NCBI GenBank assembly: GCA_964036275.1
Contig: OZ038433.1
Location: 50,547,902 to 50,611,901 of the forward strand
Direction of reading: 5' to 3'
DNA: 64,000 nt
Source of the DNA: Litoditis marina
Lineage: Eukaryota > Nematoda > Chromadorea > Rhabditida > Rhabditidae
A model generated the notes under the pieces. The model was given only the letters and a program-made list of their open reading frames with translations. It searched no databases and had not been told where the DNA came from. Position numbers and translations under genes: made by a program. How positions within the stretch are numbered: position 1 is the first letter of the stretch; every line of letters starts with the position of its first letter. Positions 1-11,000 of the stretch are shown here, in pieces.

Positions 1-3000
1 GAGCTGTCCGGCCTTCGATCTGCACATCTTTCAATCAGATTGAACAGCTGATCGGCACTGGCAGAGAATTGACCGTCTCTGCAAAAAATACATGTTCACA
101 CCAAACAAAAGATATTTAAGAAAGACGATTATGTGGTCCCATCTCAACGCTTCAGTCCTTTAAACTGCAGTACATTTCTCATTTGCAGTTTAAAGGACCG
201 TTGACACGGGATCGGTCCACATAATCGTCCTGCGTTAACAATGAAAAATATGAATACAGCTGATTCCCAGATGAAATGTCACAATATTCAACCATAGCTA
301 ACGCACTTGTAAAGTTCCTCTGTAAGTAGAATCAGTTCCTGGATAGGCTTCTCGCAGGTAGCTGCGTACTCTTCACGCTGAAATAAAACCGTTACTATGT
401 TTCAGATGGGTTATAAAGATAACAGACACTTTAGTTGAGCAATCGGCATCTGTGATAACAACGCATTAAACAATCAGCAAGGCGAAACTGACTAAGCTCG
501 AATTCATTCGCCGAAACTTGGGAACAAGAAAAAGGCCTCGAAAATAATCAGACCATAAAATGAAGCAACCACTTTTCCGAGCTCATCAATCAAACTATCC
601 TTCCTATATATATGCCTACACGTTTCATGAATTCATGACATTCTCACGCCAAGGTAACCAATAACCATATGAACTGATGGAGAAAGTAACCTGTTCGCAC
701 AAGTTGATGGTGGTCTCGAAGAGATGGAACAGTTTCAGCCACGTCATCTGCTGCAAATCACGACCGTGTTTCTGAATGAGGCGTCGTAGAGCAAGGAGAA
801 CATCTGAAATATATATGTGCAACACACCCGTAAAGTGTGACCATTTTGGAAATAATATTATGTAAAACCCATGGATCTTCATACTGTTTTGTTAACTTTA
901 CTGGCACAAGGAAAATCAACATTTGTCACTCTTATTTCAGGACTGGATGCCTAGGCCTAGTGGCATGGAAACGTCAATCGTGATATATTGAGATTGAGAC
1001 ATTCGTAAACAAAGTATCTTTCTAACCGTACGATTTGTTTATTTCTATTCATAACATGGCATGGTCGACTAAAAATTATAATTACACTGATGACTATTTG
1101 AGTATAAACAGAGTTGCAGTGTGCTAACAACTCACCACTGCACACGGCAGAATCGCGAGCCATTGCTTTCTCCATTGACGGAATTATGTTTGCCGGTGAA
1201 CAGCGAACTGAATCGATTTGCTGAAAATCAACCAATTGTAATCAAATAAATAAAAATAAGACTCAACAACAACTGATTCGATTACTCAAAAACACAAAGT
1301 TCAACCGTATAAGTACGTAGAGTGTGAAGCTGAGAATATACAATACACTAGAAGCCAACTGAATAGTCACGATAAGGTAGCATTCATTTGAGGCATCGTG
1401 CACTTTCTCATTGCACGTTTCTGACCTATGATGTATTTACAATTAACATGTTTCACGTGACTGTGCAATCGCCAAACAATATAGGTGCGTTGTAGTGTCA
1501 GCTCATGTGAAACTCAGATTTTATCATAACAAGACAATACAGAACTCGAACGAGAGATACGTTGTATTCCAATAATCGAGTCTGAAATTCGGTTAAAGTA
1601 CTGACCGACGTTCCCCAGTTGGCGTTGGCTAGACAGAACACAGCCCCTCGCAACATTCGAATGACTTTAGCCTCGGGCACGTCGCTGGAGAGCACCGAAC
1701 TCTGTTCCAACAACAATTGAAGATGTTTGCGAGTTCTGTAATTAAGTATACAACTTGCAAATAAGCGTTGCTTGTACCGTAGATGGGGAGATGTAGTATT
1801 TTGTGCGTATCGAGTGGTGAGAAAGCATATACAAACTAAATCAATTCTTCTGTCTATGGGAATGCTGGTAACACACAAAGTTGGTCCAGTTCATTGTCAC
1901 AACAACTACCACAAATCAATAAGAACATATACCATACCTATGTCCCAACTGTGAGGTGAGCAGCGCTCTGGCCAAGGCCCACGCTTGAGCCCGGAAGGTG
2001 GGATCGCAGACTTGAATGCAAAACACCGACACCACAGACATTAGCTGATCCCGCGGTAGGTCACTGAAACATTCGGTTCATCATGTAACAACGAGAACAT
2101 GACACATAGGACACAAACTATTGAAACAGTTTTCATTCAAATCGAATGCTCCGGTAACTTATGAACAGACAAACGTGGGGAGACATTGTGGTCTGGTTCA
2201 ATGAAACACCCATTTTTCTTTGAAATCGGGATTTGGAACCACAATTACAATAAGTCGCACTTTTACCATAACCCTATCTCACACCCGGTTTTGTGATTCG
2301 GTTACCCAGATGAAACACCTCTTTTTCAGTCAATTTATGTGGACAACAAAGGCGCCTCACAAATCAAGTAGGCAACGTTGAATCAACAGAAGGAAACCGA
2401 GGAAACTACACGCCGATGTTAATCGAGCTGACAGCTAGCACTAAAAAACATTTTCAATAAACTGTAATGCTAGTATAGGTACCTGTACTTCAGCACACAA
2501 TCGAGTACTTCTAGACAGTCCTTCGTCAAAGGCTCCATAGTACGACATGCGCGCACACAAACACAGCGAACTATGTCAGTGATGGCGGCCTGCGATATAA
2601 ACGCCGAGTTGTGGCTGAAACATCGATGTGCAGCTATACATTTTCAGGATATTCTACACCTCTACTCTACACCCAACCTAGATCAGTCCGAATGGGTATT
2701 ACCATAAACCGTACTCTTTCTGGTGAAAGCGGATGCTGTCAGAATCCAGAAAACTCTCGGCTATTCCGCATGAACTGTCAACCGTGTAAACAACTACAAC
2801 TGTATTGTATTGTATTGTAAATACAACTTACACAATGAAGACCTGGGTGAGTTGCAGAACGAGCAGGGCCTGTGGGTGATCCTGTTCACCTAACGTTATT
2901 TTCAGCCATTCCGCAATAAGGTTGTCCATGTCCTAAAAACACTAAATATGAATATATTCCAACTGGTTTGAAAGCTCGGAAATTCATAGAATATGACGTA

Positions 3001-6000
3001 GATGATACATTCATACTTTAATTGTAGTATCAATCAGAGTCGGCTGGTATTGGAAATTAGGGTAGTAGAGGCCTCGGTCAAAAGGGCGAATTCACTGGAG
3101 AACGGGGTCCTTCCCGAACCGAACCGCCAACCGGTCACTGGAGAACCGAACCGACATTCTGAAGCGACCAGTCATACACCGCCAAGGCCTCTTATAAAGG
3201 GGGGAGTCGCGAACAAATTCTTGTGAAAAGTAGGGGTCGCGAACTGTCAGCTAACGATTTCCATACAAAATCAGCTACAATCGTACGGAAATTAGTTGAA
3301 CATCGCCGTTTTGGGGGGTTGCGACACGAGAAAACACGGAGGGGTCGCGATAATTTTGAAGGATTAAGAGGCCCTTGGCGGTGTATGAGACCAGTTCTCC
3401 AGTGAAAGGTTTGAACTGAACCGGACCGACATTAATCATGATTTGAACAAACAAGTCGTATACAGGATAAAATGAGTGGATCTGATTCGGGCGAAACCAT
3501 TAACTGGAGAAAGGGTCGGTTCCGAATGGCGGTTCGGTTCTCCAGTGACAGGTTCGGGAATGACCCGGTTCTCCTTACTCTTTCTTACTCGGTTAAATGA
3601 GAGCCCATAATAGGGTTGTTAAAAAATAAACTCGAACTCGAAAAACTCGAAATAAACTCGAAATTTCGAGTTTCGAGTTCAACTCGAAACTCGAAAAACT
3701 CGAAATTTCGAAAACTCGAAAAACTCGAAACTCGAAATTTCGAAAACTCGAAAAACTCGAAACTCGAAAAACTCGAAATTTCGAAAACTCGAAAAACTCG
3801 AAACTCGAAAAACTCGAATTTTCTGAAACTCGAAAAACTCGAAACTCGAAAAACTCGAATTTTTTGAGATTGAAACTCGAAAAACTCGAAATTTTCAACA
3901 AAAAAACTCGAAAAACTCGAAATTTCGAGTTCTGAGTTCAACTCGAAACTCGAAAAACTCGAAAATTTCAGAACTCGAAAAACTCGAAACTCGAAAAACT
4001 CGAAATTTCGAAAACTCGAAAAACTCGAAACTCGAAAAACTCGAATTTTCTGAAACTCGAAAAACTCGAAACTCGAAAAACTCGAATTTTCGAAAACTCG
4101 AAAAACTCGAAACTCGAAAAACTCGAATTTTTGAAAACTCGAAAAACTCGAAACTCGAAAAACTCGAAATTTTCAACTCGATTAACAACCCTAGCCCATA
4201 AGGAGTATTACATTATAAACTACAAACAACGCACCTTCTCAAATCCGCTGACATTCTTTCCCTGCTCCGAGAGCGCGTTCAACCACTTCAGAGTCAGCTC
4301 CTCACAGCCCATCGAACGAATTTTCTGCAAAAGAATGGTAACATACTCACTGAACGCCAATAGTCTACAACATTAATGGTGAGCCTCCCCAATAATGTTT
4401 ACGTAATTAATACCGCCTGGACGCCTAAAAGTTGCGTATTCAAGCTGTAGGCATCGGTAGATATAGAACGTAGGGCGACCTTGTTAGATGCTCTGTTAAT
4501 GAATTATACGGTTCCCCAATTCAAACCAGGGTACTACCTTAATTTTAACTATGGTCTGTACTAGTGAAAACCTCATCTCCGACACTGTTCTGTAGTTTGG
4601 TTACCTAGGTAAAATAGCCTATTTCAAATCGATTTCTGTGTACAACAAAGTCGCGTCACCACGTACGGCAGATACCGGATAAGATATGACAGTATACTAT
4701 ACCGCATCTCACCTCGAAGAAGGTGTGTCTGAGTGCGAGTCCCAGCTGCTGTCGTTGAGTGTCGGTGAGTTCTATGATCAGGCGAAGGACTGGTTCCTTC
4801 GTATCCGGGTCCAACAGCATGTCCTTCGTGTCATGATACAGACCCTCCAGCGTCGACACTTGTAGACTACGGTTACGTACCACCTAGTTAGGAAAACAAT
4901 GGTATTTGAGAAAAACTGTCATTGAACGCTATAATTCTGGACACTGCTCCTAAATAACTTTCACTATTAGACTCATTATCTATTATCCCAACTATTTAGG
5001 AGAACAATGATGGTTATGAAAAACTGCTATTGAACACTATAATTACAATAATAGACACAACTTACTTTTACAATTACAACTATACTCGTTATGAGATAAA
5101 TCCAAACATCCGTTTGGTGTACCAACTTCGAAATGTGAGATGTGAAGACCACAACACCAAGTGTACCAATCGAGGGGAACACACAGGAAAGAGATACATG
5201 CATATCTCGTGAAAACTTAGGAGGTGAATATGACATAGAAATAGTATTTACATGTGTCAAAATGCCCTCTAGTACAGTTCCAGTGATACCCACGTCTTGT
5301 GATTGAGCCGGAGATACATGCACATCTCACACTAGCTCGTAGCTTCTAACATGAAGCATCAAAAGCACAGTTTTTTTGTTAATTATAGATTATAGTTAAT
5401 CTAAGAGATTAAAAAACACCAGAAAACGACACCCACAATCGACATAGATAACTATACTCAATGAGAGTGAAAAAAACTTACGACAGTACCAAACTTGAAG
5501 AAGTCGGAGAGCAGCCTGTTCAGAAAGGACATTTGTACGGGTTCGGAGACCGGCACCGGCAGCTCGACTACTCGTGGAAATCCAGCCGCGTTCTCGCTCA
5601 GAAACAACACAGTGGGGGTAAGAAAACACAAAACGCACACGGTGAGGCATACACCAGTACGGTTCGACTATTTGACAAAAACTAGTCCCTTTTTTAGATT
5701 GAAACACGTGAAAATTAATGATTTTAAAAAAGTATTCCATTTCTATTCGGACAACTTTACTGGGATTTGGTCATAGCTAGTAAAGTTCTCCGAATAATAG
5801 GAAAAATCGAAAGACGGGCTACTTTTTCGAATAGTCAAAAACCTCACTGGTGATGGTGAATGGGTGAGTTTCACACAAACTCACAAACACATCGATTGGC
5901 AATTCGTCAACCCCTCTCACGGTTTGCTACAAGCCTACAAATTGAAATCAGTGTTCGCAACTGTGTGACGCAACCAAGATAAGGAGATAAACTGCCAAAC

Positions 6001-7133
6001 GAGCTGTTGTGCACTCCGGGAAATACTTGCACCACTTAATCACAAACAAAAACGGAGCTAAAACTTCTCACAAGCTCCACAAGTAGTTCTCGGAGTGAGA
6101 AGGGGATGCAAGGTTGCAAAACAAAAAGTGTGATGAATTCACGAACTGTACATCCGTTCTGAACGTTTACTGTATCAATGACGGTCGAGCTTTCAAGCGG
6201 AGAGAAAGCGAGAACAAATCAGAAAGAAAACTTATCCTTACAGTTCATGAACGCATTTTCCGTAGGAAAGGGTGAAAGGTGTAACGTGATATTGTGAGGT
6301 TAAATTAGTCTTTCGACAAAAGCAAAACTTATACCCAAAGCTGTGATGAGTACAGAAAATATGAGACTAGAAAAAACTGGAGTACACTTCCAACTTAACT
6401 TTACTGATTTTTAGATTAGAATACCTATGACTATAGTTGACTAAGCTGGACTTTTCCATCTTCAGTTTGCTACACGTCACCTACCTCCTGAACCTGTTTC
6501 AAGGTCTCCGTTCGTTTCTCGGTAGGGTTATTCTTTGATATCCCCTCCCAGATACCACGTCGGATAGAGCCATCATTCGAGACCAAGGCTGCCATACGAC
6601 GCGCATTGTCCTGGAAATATACTTCGTTTCACAGGCACGCAAACTGCTGCAGTCACATCACACACCATTAAAGTGCGACTATTCGGCGAAATCAAATCGG
6701 GAACTTTTGATGATTAATAAAAAAATAGGCAATTTCTCCGTATAGTGACTAGAAGGTAGTCAGTTTTTGGGATTGTTGTGGCTACTCGGACGACTTTACT
6801 GGTATACGTGTACGGACTGGCTGGGGTGCTTTTTCGAAACTTGTTATGGTAGTGAAAGTCTTGTGCCCCCATTTTCAGTTCAGTTGTTCAACTGTTTGAG
6901 CCACCAAAAATCAGAAAAGTAAAAAAAAATTGTCTAAAAGTGGGACCTTACTGGTGTATGGTTAAAGGTATCTACCTTTTCTTTGGATGATGTAGTGAAC
7001 AGATTCTTTAGTGACATGAGAGCCCCGCGACGTGGAGAGGCGCTTGATGCCGCTGCTAGACTGTTCGATGATTGGGATGGACGAGTAGTAGGTAGATCCG
7101 GGTCTAGAGAAGACGACTGTGTGCCATCGCAGC
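1..7133 (-). CDS. TSC2: Tuberin (TSC2) homologue, 5' part, 13 exons, incomplete at both ends
   Basis: Tuberin is the GTPase-activating subunit of the TSC complex, which switches off Rheb and so TORC1 at the lysosome; the N-terminal HEAT region read here binds TSC1. Exons read 5'->3' on minus: 7133-6976, 6610-6485, about 5592-5482, 4883-4713, 4324-4235, 2932-2832, 2614-2483, 2063-1938, 1735-1606, 1220-1136, 803-691, 377-307, 78-1. They join in phase to about 497 codons. Each exon from the fourth on aligns in order with human tuberin, e.g. LRGAVFCLANANWG (human LRGAVFFVGMALWG), LRRLIQKHGRDLQ (ITRLIKKYRKELQ), LTSQLGHR, and LFNLIERCADRRPDS at the window edge (human YFELVERCADQRPES). The first exon is Ser-rich with no visible ATG, so an upstream start exon is missing. 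The acceptor of exon 3 is uncertain (5592 keeps frame, 5596 has the better consensus). The GAP domain lies outside the window. Confidence 0.9.
116..238. mobile_element. Palindromic MITE at TTAA, copy 1 (in TSC2 intron)
   Basis: A 115 bp near-palindrome lies between two TTAA tetranucleotides (116-119, 235-238). The outer arms read GACGATTATGTGG and CCACATAATCGTC, and the inner arms are CCTTTAAACTGCA and TGCAGTTTAAAGG. TTAA duplication is typical of piggyBac-type transposons; the element has no coding capacity. Eight copies are seen in the window. Confidence 0.8.
3165..3395. mobile_element. hAT-like MITE 'CATACACCGCC', copy 1 (TSC2 intron)
   Basis: Element 3173-3387 has inverted ends CATACACCGCCAAGG and CCTTGGCGGTGTATG, flanked by cGACCAGT and aGACCAGT (7 of 8 bases). 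Internal GGGGTCGCGA motifs recur on both sides. It is non-coding. The 8 bp target duplication suggests hAT mobilisation. It sits inside sequence rich in GGTTCGGTTCTCCAGTGA-type repeats (3080-3590), which look like another, older repeat. Confidence 0.8.
3603..4201. mobile_element. hAT-like element filled with an AACTCGAAA minisatellite
   Basis: Inverted ends TAGGGTTGTTAA (3611-3622) and TTAACAACCCTA (4182-4193) are flanked by perfect 8 bp duplications GCCCATAA (3603-3610, 4194-4201). Almost the whole interior (about 3625-4180) is a tandem array of AACTCGAAA/AACTCGAAATTTCG units. Long open frames here on both strands (Lys/Glu/Thr or Phe/Glu/Ser rich) are by-products of the repeat, since the interior is an intron of TSC2. 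The 8 bp duplication points to hAT-type insertion. Confidence 0.85.
5654..5763. repeat. Intronic repeat ending in CCAGTA...TACTGG, TSC2 copy
   Basis: Begins CCAGTACGGTTCGACTATTT and ends ATTCGGACAACTTTACTGG, imperfect inverted ends. The centre carries AATTAATGATTTT. It matches repeats at 6668-6802, 9763-9908, 10301-10460, 17093-17237 and 20467-20589. Likely an old MITE family restricted here to introns. Confidence 0.6.
6668..6802. repeat. Intronic ACTGG-ended repeat, second TSC2 copy
   Basis: Starts AAGTGCGACTATTCGGCGAA and ends ACTCGGACGACTTTACTGG, with the internal TTTTGATGATTAAT motif shared by the family. No coding signal. Confidence 0.5.
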
Positions 7134-8056
7134 CTGAAACCTCAGAATACGGGCCAATTCCACATGGAACCCGGTATTTCGTTAACCCTATAAGGTAATC
7201 GTTAACCTAGCTACCTGGTTAACCCAAAAGACATTGTAAAACGTGTTACGAGGGGATTAACGAAAGGATTACCCAGGTAACCCCTAGGGTTAACGGAATA
7301 CCGCGTTGCATAGAGAACTCGCCCAGACGGACTTGAAAGCCATTATTGTTGACAGATGGGACGTCCCTGGTACGAAAACCGCAGTTCCAGGTACAGGAAC
7401 TAAGTTGAGACGGTAATCGTACGTACTGCTCTAAAGATACATATACAAACACATCCAGACAAACTGCGCTGCGTAGCGCAACGACCTCGCCTCATTTCGT
7501 CGTTTTCAAGTAGGCATGTTCTGCATGCCACTTTTCGAGCAACGCACCGCAATGTACGAGTTGAGAAACTGATTTATTGTTTACAGAACCAACGACAAAC
7601 TAACTCGATAGCGCGTCCCCGGTGGGAGGTGTTGTTGCCGGTCTCCAACTCATTTCAGCAAGCAGTAGTTAAAATTTAGCAGCATAGACGACGAAATAGC
7701 TCGTAAACAACAGTGAAAAGCCTGAAAGCATGTATATGTACAGCAACGTACAGCATACGAACTCGGTAGTAACGGTGAAGAAGTGCAAAACTGGGTAAAT
7801 GTGCTCTTTTTTGAAGAATTTGTCATAAAATGTTGACGGAAAATCCGCTTGTAAACAGAATCTTTTTGCGGTACGGTGTTTTGTGATTGTACGTAAATGC
7901 GGCACTGCTTTCGGTGTGACGGCATGCAAAATTTTATTCGCGCGCGCGCTGCATGCAGCGTGATTGAATTTTCAACATTACAGTCACGTTTCTTGAATTG
8001 TTCTCAACTCATAGATGTTTTTATCCAAATATATCCTCTGTTCCAGTGTCTTCGTC
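7134..8056. other. Divergent intergenic region between TSC2 and PAAF1
   Basis: About 920 bp separate the first TSC2 exon read (minus) from the PAAF1 start (plus). Promoters and 5' exons of both genes should lie here. It holds a fold-back element at about 7148-7312 and a GC-rich alternating stretch CGCGCGCGCTGCATGCAGCG near 7939. No TATA box could be assigned and no further gene is visible. Confidence 0.6.
7148..7312. repeat. Fold-back element of GTTAACC motifs with GGCCAATT end
   Basis: Left arm CGGTATTTCGTTAACCCTA and right arm TAGGGTTAACGGAATACCG are inverted copies; additional GGTTAACC/GGTAACC motifs lie between. The left side starts GGGCCAATTCCACATGG, an end also seen on fold-backs at 14.9, 17.7 and 48.98 kb. 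Confidence 0.65.
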
Positions 8057-11000
8057 ATGGAAGTGAGCAATGACGACGCAGTAGTTGCTGCAGAAAATGC
8101 CGGCCTAGTGCAACCCGATTGGCATCTCGCGGTTAGGTGAATTTTTTGTACTTATTAAGCTAGGAAGAGTATTCACGAAGGTTTCGTTCTCTCTCTCTCT
8201 CTCCCCCCCTCTCTCTCTTTCTCTCTCTCGCTACCCCTCTTTATCAGGATTATAACTTGACCTGTTTTGTGGTTCATGGATTTTCTTGGTTAGGGTTACT
8301 GGTAAATGATCTCAAATCATAAGTTGTTGAGCAACATGCTGAACTTGTTAGTGATTTTCTGTTATACGTACCAAAAGGTTTAACATTCAGAATCTGGGCA
8401 TACGTAAAATACCCCTGTTTTGGTACTGACTGATGCTCACTTTTCATTTCTGTCGGATTTCGATCGACGGCGTCAGTTTTGTAGGTTGTAGCTACTTACA
8501 TTTGGGAAAATTCTAATGTCAATGATACTCACTCTTTTCAAACGAATACTTTGAACGGTCCCTTTTTCTTTTTCAATATGCTTAGTTTATACGTAAACTA
8601 AGGAACCTGTTTCCATTCCAGAGAAGGTGAAGATAAGTTTTTTGTTGGATTGCGACCGAAGAGTGCATCAGCGAAGACTGACTTCCTCAACGTGTGCAAG
8701 ACAAAAGACGGATCATTTGGTTTCGAAAAATATCAGGAAGGAATTTCAATTGATGTTCAGAGGGTATGTAATGACACTGCAGTCGTATTATTTGAAAAAC
8801 ACCGAGAAAGATATATCGAACAAATGAACGGAATGCTCGTTTCAAACAAGCCAACTCACTAGTGACCAATTTTGAAAATCATCACGTGGTCGCGAAGACC
8901 ATTTTCGATTTCCCCCTTCTCTTCCCCAACATTTCCAACCAAACTGATGCGGAGGAATATTGACAACGCTGAGTGATTTGTAATATTGGTCAATTGGTGA
9001 ATACCGCCAGAGGCGTATGTGCAACTCTAAACTAGCTGGTCATGCTCAGTGTTCGAAGAGGGGTAAGCTAGGTTATCTCTGATATGAATGCTTTTTTATG
9101 GTTCTCATCATAGGTAAAATATCCCGTCAAAAAGACCCATGCTCATTTTTGCTATTTTTTCTTTGTCTAGCGAACTTACGCTCGTTTTTAGAAGCGAGTT
9201 TTAAATGCGCTTATCGGGAGCATTAGTCACTTTTGTAGTGGTATCTAGCCCGTTCTCGAGGTTACGCACGTTCATTTCAGTTTCACTGGCATTGAACTAT
9301 TCTACCTATGGTCCATATTAGTTTGTTCTAATTATACGATATACGTTCAGCAATCGGTGGTTCTGAGTTCGTCCTCCATGTCAACCACCTTCCTTTGTCC
9401 CACTTCGGAAATTGACGTGCCCCACAAATCGATAGCCAAGTCGATCGACATTTCCTGTACTGGAAACTTGATTCTGATGGCCGACAACCAGGCTCATCTC
9501 GCAGTTCTGAACTCGATGAGTGGAGCGAAATTGGTTAGTAGAGTATCTATATGTTTTATGTATTCTAGGATGATGTTTGGGGTTCATCTCGCGGTTCATT
9601 TTTCCTATGTGTATACAGATAGGGTGAAAACAGATAATGTTCAGTTGCCTGCTGACTTGTTCATTAGAATTTGTTCTGATACATTACTTTATTGAGTAAT
9701 GAGACGGGCACTGTATTCAGAGTGTATATCGGCTGTCAATACTGCTATTTTTTAAAAATTCCTCAGTAAACCGGTCCGAATAGCCAGAATATATTCGAAA
9801 ACAGGCTGCCCTTTCGCCAAAAGAAGACAATTTGATGCAAAATCATTAGTTGTCATGTGTTTAAATCTGGAAACGGACACCTTGTAGTCAAATATTTGGA
9901 CCTCACTGGTATTTGTTGTTTGTTCTCAAACATACACAAGGTGACTTTGTTAAACAAAAATTTGATTAAAATCAGGTGTTTCATCTGAATGACTAAACTG
10001 AAAAACTGGTCGGAAACTGAGGATTTCCATAGTAAAGTTCGATTCTATTGAAATTGAGGTCGATGAACCATCCAACAAAGTCACCCTACGTTTGTTCTCA
10101 AATCAGCAATAAGTACAAGATTTCAGCGCGAATTCGAGGGCCACATAATGGATGTGTACAAGTGTGTGTTCTTTCCGTCCGGCTTGGTAGTGCTGTCCTG
10201 TGGTATGGACATGACAGTTCGTGTCTGGTCCGTGGAAACGGGAGACTGTGTACGAGTGTTCAAGGGACATACGCAAGGTCGGCTGTCGGTATACTTATAC
10301 CTCAATAAAGTTATCCAAGTAGCCAGAAAAAAATCGAAGAACGAGTTACTTTTGTGTCGAAAACGAGGAAATGTGTCTGTTTTTGATGCAAAATCATTAT
10401 TTTTCACTTCTTTCAATCTGAAAAAGGACTAGTTTCTGTCGATTAGTCGGACCATACTGGTGTATGGCTATCGTTGTGGGTTGTTTCTAGTTGCTAGTTG
10501 GTATCACGCTGGTGTCGCCATCGCCATATTATATTTATATACCACAAAAATTGTGAGACAGCTGATAGCTAGTGTCTAGAAAGTTATAAGTAACCAGTTT
10601 AACTAATGAGGAAATACAATTAACAGATTCAACGCATTATGCTCGACGCATTGTGACGTTTGGGATGAGGATTTAGGAACAATAAGAAATGTTGCTCACA
10701 TACCCCAATAATGTTGTCCAAATAGCCAGGAGAAAAAATCGGAAAACGCGTTACTTTTACGCCGAAAACTAGATTATGTGTATTGCAAAATCGTTAATTT
10801 CCACGTTTTTGATGCAAAATCATCAATTTCCACGTTTTCCGCTTTACTTTTCGTCCTTTTCGTCAAATAGTCGGACCTTGTTTCCTTTTCAGCTGTCGTT
10901 GACATTTCTATAATCGGTGCTGGTCGAGAGGTATTGTCGTGCTCCAAAGACGGAAACCTCATCAAATGGTCCTGTGCGGATGATAAAGAAGTCAAGAGGT

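Noticed and set aside
3585..4188. Phe/Glu/Ser- and Lys/Glu/Thr-rich open frames
   Set aside because: They are translations of the AACTCGAAA minisatellite inside a transposon in a TSC2 intron.
6983..7198. Plus-strand open frame with an Asp/Arg-rich product
   Set aside because: It is antisense to the first TSC2 exon read, whose minus-strand frame splices in phase to the next exon.
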